Positions 33,020-47,040 of a DNA stretch of 64,000 nucleotides are shown piece after piece. A model generated the notes under the pieces. It had not been told where the DNA came from, searched no databases, and saw only the letters and a list, made by a program, of their open reading frames with translations. Both the position numbers and the translations under genes were made by a program. The first letter of the stretch is position 1. Every line of letters starts with the position of its first letter. The DNA comes from Epiperipatus broadwayi (taxonomy: Eukaryota > Onychophora > Udeonychophora > Euonychophora > Peripatidae), in contig JAQFVV010006505.1 of NCBI GenBank assembly GCA_028023455.1, positions 620,001 to 684,000 of the forward strand, given 5' to 3'.

Positions 33020-33560
33020 TGATAAATATATTAAACAAGCTCCACATTATCACACAATATGCTCAAATCGTATAAATAAAGATACAGTAAAAGTCAATTG
33101 ATCCCAAAGATGCATTTTGTATAGGCCCAGGTCATCATCTCTCTTATATGTCTTTATTATATGTATAGTATTTATCAACAGTAAATTGTTATATTTTGAT
33201 TTACAGGTGTCAAACTTACTCCACCCAAAACACTGCCCCCATCCACTCTAGATGACCACAGTGATGATTATTATTAATCATTTATTAAACTAGAGATTAT
33301 CTCTACCCCAGATATAAACTTTGAGCCTCAGTTAAAGATTAATATATCTGATTCTTTTAATCAAAACACACACATAGAGTTGTTCACATTTCTGTTTCTC
33401 ACATGCAATATCTTTTATAAATGTATTAAACAACTTCTACACCACCACACACTCCTTTTCAAATCATATGAATAAAAATACAATAAAAGACAAATGCTCA
33501 TTCGTTGACTGAAGTCACCATTTTTCATATATTTTAACCACATGATTCTGATTTTGTGAT
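33020..33560 (-). repeat. Family G repeat, tandem pair
   Basis: A phrase with TATTAAACAA...ACAATAAAAGACAAATG recurs about 400 bp apart (near 33024 and 33420), as it also does at 45350 and 45760. The segment between has TTGTTATATTTTGATTTACA. It is therefore another element of about 400 bp in tandem. I find no hammerhead core in it. Confidence 0.6.
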
Positions 33561-33609
33561 TAACTAGACACAGTAAAAGGATGGAAATGTATATATTTTT
33601 GAAACAACC

Positions 33610-33910
33610 ACTTATAATAACTTCTTTCATATACACTTCAATGCAAACAATTTTCTTTAAAAACTTTTTTATTTTCCTTACAGTTTCGTCTGTTCATCAG
33701 TCTAGGAAAATAAAGAAGTTTTTTAAGAAAATTGTTTGCATTAAAGTGTATAAGCAGAGGAGGTTTGATAAAACTCTGATGAAGACTGCTGGACAGTCGA
33801 AACTATAAGGAAAATAAAGAAGTTTTTTAAGAAAATTGTTTGCATTGAAGTGTATATGAAAGAAGTTATTATAAAAAATATATATGAAGATATGCAAAGA
33901 AGGTAAAGAG
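33610..33910. repeat. Family D fold-back in segment copy 1
   Basis: Arms of about 95 bp share TTCATATACACTTCAATGCA and its complement. The middle holds two further inverted pieces with CTGATGA, GACTG/CAGTC hairpin and CGAAACTATAAGG. Equivalent copies lie at about 36670-36970 and 39390-39690. They give rise to several short overlapping minus-strand frames that are not genes. Confidence 0.75.
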
Positions 33911-34708
33911 AGGAAACAACCACTTAAGAGCAATAGTGCATCACTAGAATGCAAACAGCTTTAGAAATTCAAAACATAAGCATCCTGAAAAAATATATAG
34001 CATATCTTTTGAATATCTATCACATAAAACATATGTGAGTTCAAAATTTAACTTGAACCAATTTATGTGGATATTTTTGGTTAGTTTTTTTTTTACATTG
34101 CAATAGGTTGAGAACTCAATCAAGGCTGATGAACATGTAAATTTAGAAAACTTGCTAAAATCTGATTAAAAAGCCAGGTTGTCCATGTATATCTAAGAGG
34201 ATATATGGTTTTTTGGAATAACTCAAAGTAATGCTAATGTGTAAAATGATATTATGTTAGTCTAATAAAATGATATGATCTTATGAATGTTTCTCAATAT
34301 TTGGGTCACACCAAAATGTTTGTGGCTTATGAAATGATAAAAAAATTATACAAACCCTAATGGTTGGTAGCCTGTACACCAAGCAGAGAATCCAAATCAT
34401 AAGCAGGCAGGTACTTGCATACTGCAAGGCTTTGAATCCCTATGCATGCTCAGCCATTTTGCTTCATTTCAATTCTGATAGCAATTTTAAATTCACAGTT
34501 CCCACTACAGTTTAGATTTATTATTATTTGTTCTTATGATATCTGTATTCAATTTTAAATTTTAATGAAAAATAATAATGAAAAATCTCTACTAGTCATT
34601 ATCTTTTTCTAGATAATCTCTATTAATAGTAATACATAATTGGAAGTATTTATGGCACCATCTTATTATGGCATAGCAAATTAATTTCCAAACATAACCT
34701 AAAAATAG

Positions 34709-34823
34709 TTTTTTTTTTCCTATGTCATAGCATCGGCCAGGAGGCAAACCCGCAACAACCATCTGCAACCAACTGCTTGCTTGCAAAGCTGTTGCACTGA
34801 CCTCTCGGCTAACAACGCTTGAC
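34709..34823 (-). mobile_element. tRNA-derived SINE (type 1), antisense
   Basis: Reverse of the type 1 consensus, ending at GTCAAGCGTTG. Imperfect target-site duplication (AACCTAAAAATAGTT versus AACCAAACAATAGTT). Present at the same place in segment copy 2 (37757-37867), so it inserted before the duplication. Confidence 0.85.
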
Positions 34824-34924
34824 TAACCAAACAATAGTTATGAACCAAGAAGAAAACTAAATGCAAATTATAACAAAATAAAAAAGTAAATTGAAACAAA
34901 TGTTATTATTGTATTAATTAAACA

Positions 34925-35475
34925 AAGAAACTAAATCACTTTTCCTCAGGCTATGACTTAAAAGCATTCTAAATGTTGAACAAAGGAATCAAGAATAGAA
35001 TGGATCCACATGTTCTTAGTTGCTCTGACGTTTATAAGCATACCTTTGTCAACATTATTGGTAATTCAGAGTAAAATTAATTTATCAACCACATGGAATG
35101 TGGCGCTTAAGAATTATCAAGCTCATAATTAATAATACAAGGCTGGAAACAGCATCTTACTTTTAACACCTTGATTGTAATCATTAAACAAGATTCAACA
35201 TGTAAACTTTAATAGCTCAATGTCCATGTAAACAAAGGGAGTAAATCACTCTTCCCCAGGTTATGACTTAAAGGTATTCTAAATGTTGAACAAAGAAATC
35301 AAGAATCGAATGAATCGACCTATTCTTAGTTGCTCTGATGTTTATAAGCATATCTTTGTCAAATTTAGAGTGAAATTAATTTATCAACAAGATGGAATAT
35401 GGCACTTAAGAATTTTCAAACCCATAGCTAATAATACAAGACTGGAGACATCCTATCACTTTTAACACCTTGATT
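34925..35475 (+). repeat. Direct repeat of about 310 bp, present only in copy 1
   Basis: The sequence from AAACAAAGAAACTAAATCAC is repeated from about 35233. Copy 2 (37971-38210) has only one unit. Its left part matches the first unit and its right part the second. That is the product expected from recombination between the two units, and it explains the 344-bp difference in period. Confidence 0.8.
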
Positions 35476-35603
35476 ATAATAATTGCTAATTATGAGTTCC
35501 TAAGTGGCATATTTCACCTGGTTGATAAATTAACTTCACCTGAATTACCAACAATGTTGACAAAGTTGTTAGTATAGTAAAAAGATGTATTAACAATACT
35601 ATA

Positions 35604-35736
35604 CATGTCAAGTGTTAGGGGTCTAGAGGTTAGCATAGCTGCTTTCTAAGCAGTTGTCCTGGGTTCACTTTCCAATTTTCCAAGCAGTTGTTTCGGGTTC
35701 ACTTCCCAGCTAACGCTTTGATGTATGGGAAAAAAA
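35604..35736 (+). mobile_element. tRNA-derived SINE (type 3) with TSD
   Basis: Head GTCTAGAGGTTAGCATAGCT, anticodon-arm-like CTTTCTAAG, and two successive B-box-like GGGTTCACTT segments, ending GCTTTGATGTATGGG plus A-tail. The internal duplication doubles the anticodon-to-B-box part. Target-site duplication AACAATACTATA at 35592-35603 and 35737-35748. Confidence 0.85.
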
Positions 35737-37756
35737 AACAATACTATATATATTTCACTATTTTTGATATATAGAAAATGCATCAGCAAATATGAGATAG
35801 AATATAAATTGTAATTTAAATTGTTGTTGAACAAGCGGAAGGCATCATCATCATTATACACATAGTAATAATAATAATTATATCATTGATTATGTAAAAT
35901 ATTGTTGCCACTGCCTTATAATAAATTTTGAAAATCATATGCTATCACAACTTTGTTAAGGGTTAATAAAAAGCAACATTAAGCCATTATTCATGACGAA
36001 CAATTTTTTCAGTATTTGATCTCAACCTGCATTATCAAAACGCCTTTTAGAGTAAGCCTTTCAACAGATTACTTAATGTATATATATAACAATAAAAATC
36101 ATAAATATAATGGGAATAAACTATTATAAAGTCTTTCAATCTGTGCTTAACTGCCATTAAATTCAAATAACAAAACGGAAGCAAACGACATCAACTCAAA
36201 TTCCATGAATCCTGAATTTTAATGTTAGCATATTGTCTAGTAAGTTGTTATATTTTGATTTACAGCTGTCAAACTTACTCCACCCAAAACACTGCCCCCA
36301 TCCACTCTAGATGACCACAGTGATGATTATCATTAATCATATATTAAACTAGAGATTATCTCTGCCCCAGATATAAATTTTGAGCGTCAGTTAAAAATTA
36401 ATATATCTGATTCTTTTAATCAAAACACACACAGAGTTGTTCACATTTCTGTTTCTCATGTACAATATCTCTTATAAATGTATTAAACAACTTCTATACC
36501 ACCACACACTTCTGTGCAAATCATATGAATAAATATACAATAAAAGGCAAATGCTCATTCGTTGACTGAAGTCACCATTTTTCATATATTTTAACCACAT
36601 GATTCTGATTTTGTGATTAACTACAGATGCAGTATAAGGATGGAAATGTATATATTTTTGAAACAACCACTTATAATAACTTCTTTCATATACACTTCAA
36701 TGCAAACAATTTTCTTAAAAAACTTTTTTATTTTCCTTACAGTTTCGACTGTTCACCAGTCTAGGAAAATAAAGAATTTTTTTAAGAAAATTGTTTGCAT
36801 TAAAGTGTATAAGCAGAGGAGGTTTGATAAAACTCTGATGAAGACTGCTGGGCAGTCGAAACTATAAGGAAAATAAAGAAGTTTTTTAAGAAAATTGTTT
36901 GCATTGAAGTGTATATGAAAGAAGTTATTATAAAAAATATATATGAAGATATGCAAAGAAGGTAAAGAGAGGAAACAACCACTTAAGAGCAATAGTGCAT
37001 CACTAGAATGCAAACAGCTTTAGAAATTCAAAACATAAGCAACCTGAAAAAATATATAGCATATCTTTTGAATATCTACCACATAAAACATATGTGAGTT
37101 CAAAATTTAACTTGAACCAATTTATGTGGATATTTTTGGTTAGTTTTTTTTTACATTGCAATAGGTTGAGAACTTAATCAAGGCTTATGAACATGTAAAT
37201 TTAGAAAACTTGCTAAAATCTGATTAAAAAGCCAGGTTGTCCATGTATATCTAAGAGGATATATAGTTTTTTTGGAATAACTCAAAGTAATGCTAATGTG
37301 TAAAATGATATTATGTTAGTCTAATAAAATGATATGATCTTATGAATGTTTCTCAATATTTGGGTCACACCAAAATGTTTGTGGCTTATGAAATGATAAA
37401 AAAATTATACAAACCCTAATGGTTGGTAGCCTGTACACCAAGCAGAGAATCCAAATCATAGGCAGGCAGGTACTTGCATACTGCAAGGCTTTGAATACCC
37501 TATGCATGCTCAGCCATTTTGCTTCATTTCAATTCTGATAGCAATTTTAAATTCACAGTTCCCACTACAGTTTAGATTTATTATTATTTGTTCTTATGAT
37601 ATCTGTATTCAATTTTAAATTTTAATGAAAAATCTCTACTAGTCATTATCTTTTTCTAGATAATCTCTATTAATAGTAATACATAATTGGAAGTATTTAT
37701 GGCACCATCTTATTATGGCATAGCAAATTAATTTCCAAACATAACCTAAAAATAGT

Positions 37757-37867
37757 TTTTTTTCCCTATGTCATAGCATCAGCCAGGAGGCAAACCCGCA
37801 ACAACCATCTGCAACCAACTGCTTGCTTGCAAGGCTGTTGCACTGACCTCTCGGCTAACAACGCTTG
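37757..37867 (-). mobile_element. tRNA-derived SINE (type 1), segment copy 2
   Basis: Same insertion as 34709-34823, carried along in the tandem segment. Confidence 0.85.
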
Positions 37868-38341
37868 ACTAACCAAACAATAGTTATGAACCAAGAAGAA
37901 AACTAAATGCAAATTATAACAAAACAAAAAAAATAAATTGAAACAAATGTTATTATTGTATTAATTAAACAAAGAATCTAAATCACTTTTCCTCAGGCTA
38001 TGACTTAAAAGCACTCTAAATGTTGAACAAAGGAATCAAGAATAGAATGGATCCACCTGTTCTTAGTTGCTCTGACGTTTATAAGCATACCTTTGTCAAA
38101 TTCAGAGTGAAATTAATTTATCGACAAGATGGAATACAGCACTTAAGAATTTTCAAACTCATAGCTAATAATACAAGACTGGAGACACCATCTCACTTTT
38201 AACACCTTGATTATAATAATTGCTAATTATGAGTTTCTAAGTGCCATATTTCACCTGGTTGATAAATTAACTTCACCCTGAATTACCAACAATGTTGACA
38301 AAGTTGGTAGTAGAGTAAAAAGATGTATTAACAATACTATA

Positions 38342-38470
38342 CATGTCAAGCGTTAGTGGTCTAGAGGTTAGCATAGCTGCTTTCTAAGCAGTTCTCCTGG
38401 GTTACGCTTTCCAATTTTCCAAGCAGTTGTTTCGGGTTCACTTCCAGCTAATGCTTTGATGTATGGGAAA
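38342..38470 (+). mobile_element. tRNA-derived SINE (type 3), segment copy 2
   Basis: Same insertion as 35604-35736 with a few substitutions. Confidence 0.85.
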
Positions 38471-39835
38471 AAAACAATACTATACAAAATGCATCAGCAA
38501 ATATGAGTTAGAATATAAATTGTAATTTAAATTGTTGTTGAACAAGCGGGAAGCATCATCATCATTATACACATAGTAATAATAATAATTATATCATTGA
38601 TTATGTAAAATATTGTTGCCACTGCCTTATAATAAATTTTGAAGATTATATGCTATCACAACTTTGTTAAGGGTTAATAAAAAGCAACATTAAGCCATTA
38701 TTCATGATGAACAATTTTTTCATTATTTGATCTCAACCTGCATTATCAAAACACCTTTTAGAGTAAGCATTTCAACAGATTACTTAATGTATATATATAT
38801 AACAATAAAAATCATAAATATAATGGGAATAAACTATTATAAACAGTCTTTCAATCTGTGCTCAACTGCCGTTAAATTCAAATAACAAAACGGAAGCAAA
38901 CGACATCAACTCAAATTCCATGAATCCTGAATTTTAATGTTAGCATATTGTCTAGTAAGTTGTTATATTTTGATTTACAGGTGTCAAACTTACTCCACCC
39001 AAAACACTGCTCCCATCCACTCTAGAGGACCACACTGATGATTATCATTAATCATTTATTAAACTAGAGATTATCTCTACCCCAGATATAAATTTTGAGC
39101 CTCAGTTAAAAATTAATATATCTGATTCTTTTAATCAAAACACACACATAGAGTTGTTCACATTTCTGTTTCTCATGTACAATATTTCTTATAAATGTAT
39201 TAAGCAACTTCTATACCACCACACACTCCTGTCCAAATCATATGAATAAATATACAATAAAAGGCAAATGCTCATTTGTTGACTGAAGTCACCATTTTTC
39301 ATATATTTTAACCACATGATTTTGATTTTGTGATTAACTACAGATGCAGTAAAAGGATGGACATGTATATATTTTTGAAACAACCACTTATAATAACTTC
39401 TTTCATATACACTTCAATGCAAACAATTTTCTTAAAAAACTTTTTTTATTTTCCTTACAGTTTCGACTGTCCAGCAGTCTAGGAAAATAAAGAAGTTTTT
39501 TAAGAAAATTGTTTGCATTGAAGTGTATAAGCAGAGGAGGTTTGATAAAACTCTGATGAAGACTGCTGGACAATCGAAACTGTAAGGAAAATAAAGAAGT
39601 TTTTTTAAGAAAATTGTTTGCATTGAAGTGTATATGAAAGAAGTTATTATAAGAAATATATATATGAATATATGAAGATATGCAAAGAAGGGAAAGAGAG
39701 GAAACAACCACTTAAGAGCAATAGTGCATCACTAGAATGCAAACAGCTTTAGAAATTTAAAAATAGGCAAGCTTGAAAAATATGTAGCATATCTTTTGAA
39801 AGGTAATAAACTATTATAAACAGTCTTTCAATTTG

Positions 39836-40207
39836 CAGAAGTACTTTCAGCTAATTTCTTTACCTTTCTCAACATGGTTAATTTCTTAATCTGCGTCAAC
39901 AGCCAAAAATCCATGAAAATACTTAATTCAACACACACATACACACATATATTCTAACCCAGGGAATATATTCCAGAGGAATATATATAATCTATATGCC
40001 AAACTCTAGCCCTGTGGATTAGTATAAGCTACTATATGCTATCTTCCACCATTTTGATGATGATTATCTTCAGCTAAGCATATTGGGTTATGTGTTATAA
40101 GTATATTTACTACCAAGATATGCATTAAAATAAAAGGGAATTAAAATAATAACAAATTCATATTATCATAATGAACAAACTAATTAATTATTGTGCTTAC
40201 ATGCTAT

Positions 40208-40208
<1 letters not shown>
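39836..40208. other. Spacer, nothing recognised
   Basis: No feature supported. Confidence 0.5.

Positions 40209-40299
<91 letters not shown>
40209..40299. repeat. (AT)n microsatellite, about 90 bp
   Basis: Uninterrupted TA dinucleotides that abut the LTR end. The outer flank of the full element (19440 on) starts ATATATA, so the tract may have grown from that. Confidence 0.95.
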
Positions 40300-40302
<3 letters not shown>

Positions 40303-43300
40303 GCCATTACAATTTAGTCACTAGCTAAATTTATAGTAATGTGCATGTAGAAAAGGTAAACCAAAAATCATCATCACATTTTTATATAATCATAAATGAA
40401 GCTGTAGGGCATCCAAGTTCAAACCCTACAAGGTCCAGTTCTAAAAGCTTTAAACAGAGAAAGAATGGGTCAACAATTACATGCTTTACTTGTTTGTGTG
40501 TTGATAGAAAGGTAATACACACATTTAAACTATTTAATATTTAATTTTTCTTTAAAAAGCAAAGTTATAATGCATACATATAGGCAATGTATGTGTAAAT
40601 TATTTAATTGTTTTATATTTCAAATATTAAACATTTTAACTTTCTTTAAAACTAACCTATGCTTGATCAATTCTAATATTTTATTCTATGCTTTTATTTT
40701 GCTTTTCTTTAATTATAAGTGGGATTTAAAAGTTACAGATTTAATTAAATAATTGGGTTATAATTACTAAGCTAGCAATTATAGTATTTAATGTTAGTTT
40801 ATGAATGATTTGAAAGAATGAAGGATGTGTGTACATTACATACAGAAATTTACATTTACTAAATATTGAAAGAAAAGGAAGTATTAAATCTGTCAAATTA
40901 TTTTTTTTTGTACAATTGTTTGTTAAAAGAGGAAATCTGTTTAATCAGATATCAATCTTTGTAGCAATTTTTTTTGTAAATAATTGTTTTTCACTTTGGA
41001 AGCTTATAATGGGTCAGAGCTCTAATTTTGAAATTGTCTTATCTCAAGATCTAAAGAAGGAAGCTCAAAGATTTGAAATGTTACCTGGATGTTAAAAAGG
41101 AAAAAAAGAGAAAAGAAAGGAAATAAGGATTGAGTCTATTTTTTTTTTAAACAAAAGTGTCTGGAAAAAGGATTAAACTTTTCAGTTGAAAAATAATTTA
41201 GTTGAAAATAAATTACAGATCTAATTAAAACAAATTTGTCCAAAAATAGCAAGTGATGCTATCTCTGATTGGTTAAGTTAGCTAAAAATTGGATATAAAA
41301 AGCTGTCTTGAATTATTATTATGATTATTGTGATTGATTCAGATTATTAAACTATAAAATTGAATGTTGAAAATATAAGAAATGTCTGGCTAGAAAAATT
41401 ATATGTATGTCCCATCGGTTCCGGACCATCTGAGGAAGCTGCACATCACATAGGAAAGAAAAGATGTTGTGTCTAAAATAATATTCTACACCTTTCAACT
41501 GACCAGAGAAATAAGATGTTTTTAATAGAAGGAAGAAAGCATTCACCTGCATTCAAAGAAGATGAATTAATCTACTGATAAATATTAATCATCAAGTCCA
41601 ATTAATTGTTACCACAACTGATTTTAAACTCAAGAAAATTTACAAATGGGAAAACAACTGCTGTATTTCATCCACATGCTTGACAAGAAGAGAAGAAAAT
41701 TTAATATAATGATTTCCAAATTGTCCACTAAAGCAAATAACCTCAATAGAGTCATCATCATCAAATAGTTATACACCTCAAGAAAGAGATTGTTCCCACA
41801 TAAAACGGAAATAGTAGCTGCAGAAATATAGACATTATACAAGACAAGTTTGAACCCTTGAAATTCGCCACAAACAAAAGATCGGTAATATGACTTTTTA
41901 TATCTATTTTCTTTATGATATCAGTCTTAATAAACATTTTAGCAATAAAGTGGTATATTTTTATTTAAAGAACTTTTAAAGACTATTCAGATCGATTAAA
42001 ACAAGAATCTCTTACTAATAATAACTTTGAGCTTCATAAATTATCTTGAATGTATGAAAATTATTTGTTTATTAATTTTACAGTTATGAAAAATATTAAT
42101 GTGTAAAACAATTTTTTTTATGGTATTATGATTTTAGTTTTAACTAATATATTATTATTTTGGTTTTAAATCATATTTTGTTATCATGGGATAAAACACG
42201 CACATACATAATGATATTTTATATGTGTATAATTGCGATTGAATGTGGAGTAACAAGTAATGTTAGAATATTAGATTAGTTTGTTTCATTAAGTATAGCA
42301 TTTCAGAGGTAGAAGAGAGGGGGGAGAAAATAATTTAAAACTTGTTTCTAAAACTTGCTCTTTCAATTCTACTAACATTTTTTTTTTACATTCTATTTAC
42401 ATGTTAGATTTTTAAAGTATGTGTGCTAATGAGCAGATAATATTTTTTTTTTCTTAAAATACTTTTCTCATGGAGTGAAAATCATGGTCAATGTGACGTC
42501 CAACTTAATACAAAATACATTTGAAGGGAAAGGGGGAAGAACTTAAAATTAATCTGAGGATTGTTATATAATCAATTATTATTATTATTCATGTCAATTT
42601 TCATATTTATCTAGAAATTTTTATGTATATGTTAGAAATGTAGTAATAAATATTAGTTTGTTTTATTAAACGAGGCGTATATATTTCATTAAGTGTAGTC
42701 TTTGTTAAGTGTGATTATTCATCATCATCAATAGTTGAATATTAGTTATTTAAGATATAAGTAAATATGCTAAAATTAAGCAATAATTATGAATTTCTTT
42801 ATAAAAATTAGTTTTATGTTTAGGCTTAGTCCTAGAGCTGTAGTTGAAACCATTGTCATTATCATTATTATTATCATCATCATCATCGTCATCAACGTTT
42901 TAATTAATGAGCTGTTTAACTGTTTAAAGGCCATAAATAAATATTGATTTTATAATATTTAGTGATCTCTTAGTATTATTATAACCACATCCCATCATCT
43001 ATTTCATGCAAGGATGAGTGAATTGCCATCCTAAGTTAGTTATGTATAATCTTGAGCTAGTGAACTTATAAAAATATTGAAACACATTTGTTATGGTAAG
43101 ATCTGAGAAATGATTTATGTTCAATGAACTCCACTGTGGTTTAAAGATGTTTTACTTTTACCTAACTATTAGTGCTTATAGTGATATGGCTCAAAAAGCA
43201 AAATCTCTCATTTTTATTAGAAATAAAGTACCAAAAGGGATTCAAACCCAGTACATGTGAAAGGTTATTAGATATAACCGTGTCTAGATTCAGATAATCT

Positions 43301-43356
43301 AGTGGCGCCCTGCTAGACCATATTCACTTAGTATTTGTTTAAACATGCACTTAACA
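40300..43356 (+). mobile_element. Solo LTR (3057 bp), inverted relative to 11191-19439
   Basis: Begins TGTGCCATTACAA, ends CTTAACA, and aligns along its length with the reverse complement of both 3 kb LTRs. No internal region. The flank after 43356 matches the flank before 11191 in inverted order. Confidence 0.88.
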
Positions 43357-43572
43357 TCAAACCAAGAAATGAAAGTGGATAAAACCTACAGTCTGTATAC
43401 CTGAGTTATAATAATTTGCCCATAATTTGCTTATAATTATTGAGATAGTGTTTACTTAAGAAATCCAAGTTATTTTAAATATATATGATCATTCTATGGA
43501 ATACCTTTCTACTCAGGTATGGTAATATCTTTTTTTTGAATGAACTTTAATTATGTTACAATATATATATAT

Positions 43573-43712
43573 TGCAAATATAGAGGATTTGAACACCGAC
43601 TTTCAAGCACTCTTCAACTATCCACACTATCTCACATGTATCAGTAATATGAGATAGTGTTGATTGCTGAAGGGTACTTCAAAATCTGTGTTCAAATCCC
43701 CATATTTACAAT
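43573..43712. repeat. Fold-back of a tRNA-like head
   Basis: Inverted repeat centred near 43642. The right arm reads GAGATAGTGTTGATTGCTGA and ends GTGTTCAAATCCCC, a B-box-like sequence shared with family F. Confidence 0.65.
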
Positions 43713-44260
43713 TAAGCTCCGAGTATATGACGAATGCCTGTATTTCAAATATAATACATAATTTGCACAAAAAAGTTAAGGAACACAAAAAGTAAGTAAA
43801 TATATTGAATTGATATAAAAAGTTTGACAAATTTTTAAAGAGCCCTATGCTATGCAGTAGTAAAATAATAACTTTAAGAGATGAGACCTCTGGATTAAAT
43901 CTCAAGTGGTCATTTCTGGTACCTAATCATTACATGATCTCTTGAGAATTAATCATTACATTTTTTAATTTTAAAGGTAAATAATTACATTTGAGAGACT
44001 TAATTTTTAAAAATGAAGCAATATATTTTAATTTCGAATTATGTTTGGAATTGCCTTTAATTCATAATTATATTATAATAAAAGCAAAGATATCAGTAAT
44101 TTAAAAGATGAATTTTTTAATAATTGGCTTCTAATAGCTTGGTAAAGGTCATTCACTATTGTAAACAAATTTCACATCAAGAGCTATTATTATTTTATCT
44201 AATGTGACTTACTGCAAAGAGGTATTTTTGCCTATTAATTCTTTCCCCCCCCCTCTGACT
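43713..44260. other. AT-rich DNA, nothing recognised
   Basis: A short minus-strand frame (43627-43905) shows no domain. Confidence 0.5.
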
Positions 44261-45160
<900 letters not shown>

Positions 45161-45329
45161 CCCCAAAAATATGACACTATAACCACTAAAAGTAAAACGT
45201 TTATCATACTAATTTTTTTGAATATTTTTTATAGTTAAAAATTTAGCATCGAGTTAGCTCAAACCAATTAAAAAAACTATAATGGATTTAAAAGTAGTTT
45301 TTAGCACACCAATGAGAATAAATTGCCAT

Positions 45330-45830
45330 TATACTGTAAATTTTTATCAACACTATCTTTATAGATATATTAAACAACTTCCATACTTCCCCATTCTTTT
45401 TAAATTCACATAAATAAAGATACAATAAAAGACAAATGACCCCCAAGAAACAACACTCATCAATTAGCCCAGATCACCATCTCTCATATATATCTATATT
45501 ATTTGAAGAGTATTTATCTATAGTAAATTGTTACATTTTTATTTACCATTGTCAATTTTCTTCCACTCATAACTTTGAAACCATCCATCTCAGATAAATA
45601 TAATAATGATTATTACTAATCATTTTCTAAACTAGAGATTATCTCTAGCACAGATATAAACTTTAAACCTTAGTTAAAGATTAATATATCTGATTTTTTT
45701 AATTTTAAACATATACACACGTGGAATATTTACCTTTCTCTTTCCCATGTGTAATATCTTTATAGATATTTTAAACAACATCCATACTTCCCCATTCTTT
45801 TTAAATTCACTAAATAAAGATAAAATAAAA
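45330..45830 (-). repeat. Family G repeat, tandem pair
   Basis: ATATTAAACAACTTCCATAC near 45369 recurs near 45773, so the period is about 405 bp. Homologous to 33020-33560. Confidence 0.65.
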
Positions 45831-46739
45831 GACAATAGTAAACATGACAGACTCAAAAGCTAAGGTTGTGGGATCAATTCTCAGCTCAGATTTTTTAAAA
45901 AATTATAATGGGTGGAAATGTTATTCTCAACTTCTTGCTATGATGCTTAAAAGTCATACGACCTCCAGAATAATTCATCACATATTCTTGAAGGTGGTAG
46001 GTGTACTTGTGAGTTTTCAAATAAACCATGTATAGCCCATGTTTTTGATAAATCTATATATTTGTTTTTTATTATTGTTATTAAAAAAAAATTATTGTGG
46101 AAAAATTAATTACAATATTTATAGTTTATTTCCGGTTTTTTTTTTTGGATTAACTTATTAACAGAAAAATGAAAAAAAGTATATAAATACAATATTTATA
46201 CTTTATTCATGCTGGAAGCATGCATGCATATCATGATGATCAATGCTCACTTTTAGGGAGGGCAGGGTCCCATATCTTTAAAAACAGTCCACATATTTTG
46301 TGACCAAAAGGTCTCAATACTGAAATAAACCAAAGTACAGCAATGTTAAGAGCATTTCACCACCTCCCACATTATAATGTAAATAAAAAACAAATAAAAT
46401 GAAGCTTCTTAATGAAATTTATCAGAATTTATCCCTTTTTTTTAAATTTAACATTCGATTTATTAATTTTGTTTTAATTCATCAACTAACACATCTTCAG
46501 TAGTTTATAGGCCTTTGAAACTGTACATTTATTAAAAATACAGGATGCCATCTTGGTTTACATAAAAACTCACATGTACCTTTTTTTACCATTGATTCTA
46601 CAAAAATAATGTGGATATATATAAAAAAAGATAAACTTCTCAAAAGCGCTCAGCCACTTCATGTTACAAATAATACCTTAGCTTCACCATTAACTGCGTT
46701 CCAGCACATTTAGTCATATTACATATCTCTCAGCTCCAT
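45831..46739. other. AT-rich DNA, nothing certain
   Basis: At 45857-45885 GCTAAGGTTGTGGGATCAAT resembles a worn tRNA-like head. Otherwise nothing recognised. Confidence 0.4.
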
Positions 46740-47040
46740 ATAGCTATTTGAGTTGGATAGCTAGATTTGAAAACATGTAGGTATCTGAAAATTTTAGATT
46801 TCCCACTCAAACTTTTAGATAAATGCTGGCTTTGGGTTGGTATTTTTAGATCTAGTGTCTGAAGCTACCTTAGCGCCTCTCTGAGGAGGGCCAACGCATA
46901 AAACCATGGACAGAGGTTTGGGGGAGGTTGCTGACAGAGATATTTTAACTGCTTTCTCTGGCTAAGCATTTATCACAAAGCTTGTTGAGCAATTGGCAAT
47001 GCTCATTGTTTATATCTTACAAGCTTAAGAGAATGAGGTC
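46740..47040 (+). repeat. Diverged hammerhead-element monomer
   Basis: Keeps the TTTTAGATCTAG phrase 30-40 nt before a ribozyme-like core, as in the 418-bp and 405-bp elements, but is otherwise strongly diverged. Single copy. Confidence 0.6.
46876..46916 (+). ncRNA. Degenerate hammerhead ribozyme
   Basis: Stem I CCTCT (46876-46880) pairs with AGAGG (46912-46916). CTGAGGA core (46881-46887). The GAAA core reads TAAAA. Palindromic CCATGG as stem III. The cleavage pair is AC instead of TC. The core changes predict loss of activity, while stem I and stem III layout are kept. Confidence 0.5.

Larger units (their letters stand above)
33188..39835 (+). repeat. Large tandem segmental repeat, 2.3 copies
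   Basis: Copy 1 starts at 33188, copy 2 at 36247, copy 3 at 38962 (period 3059, then 2715). The copies are nearly identical over their shared length. Each carries family G sequence, a family D fold-back, an antisense SINE and a type 3 SINE. Copy 3 is deleted: near 39797 sequence equivalent to 37066 jumps to sequence equivalent to 38828. The high identity suggests a recent event. Confidence 0.88.

Noticed and set aside
33610-33910. Hammerhead ribozyme in family D
   Set aside because: CTGATGA, a good hairpin and GAAA are present, but no pairing stem I and no UH dinucleotide in place. It is kept as a PLE-tail-like hairpin only.
33693-33954. Overlapping minus-strand frames of 60-102 codons repeated near 33.7, 36.8 and 39.5 kb
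   Set aside because: They arise from the same fold-back in three segment copies and encode low-complexity F/I/L-rich strings.
40209-40299. AT tract as a target-site duplication of the 3 kb LTR
   Set aside because: The tract occurs on one side only and the other flank is TCAAACC, so it cannot serve as a TSD.
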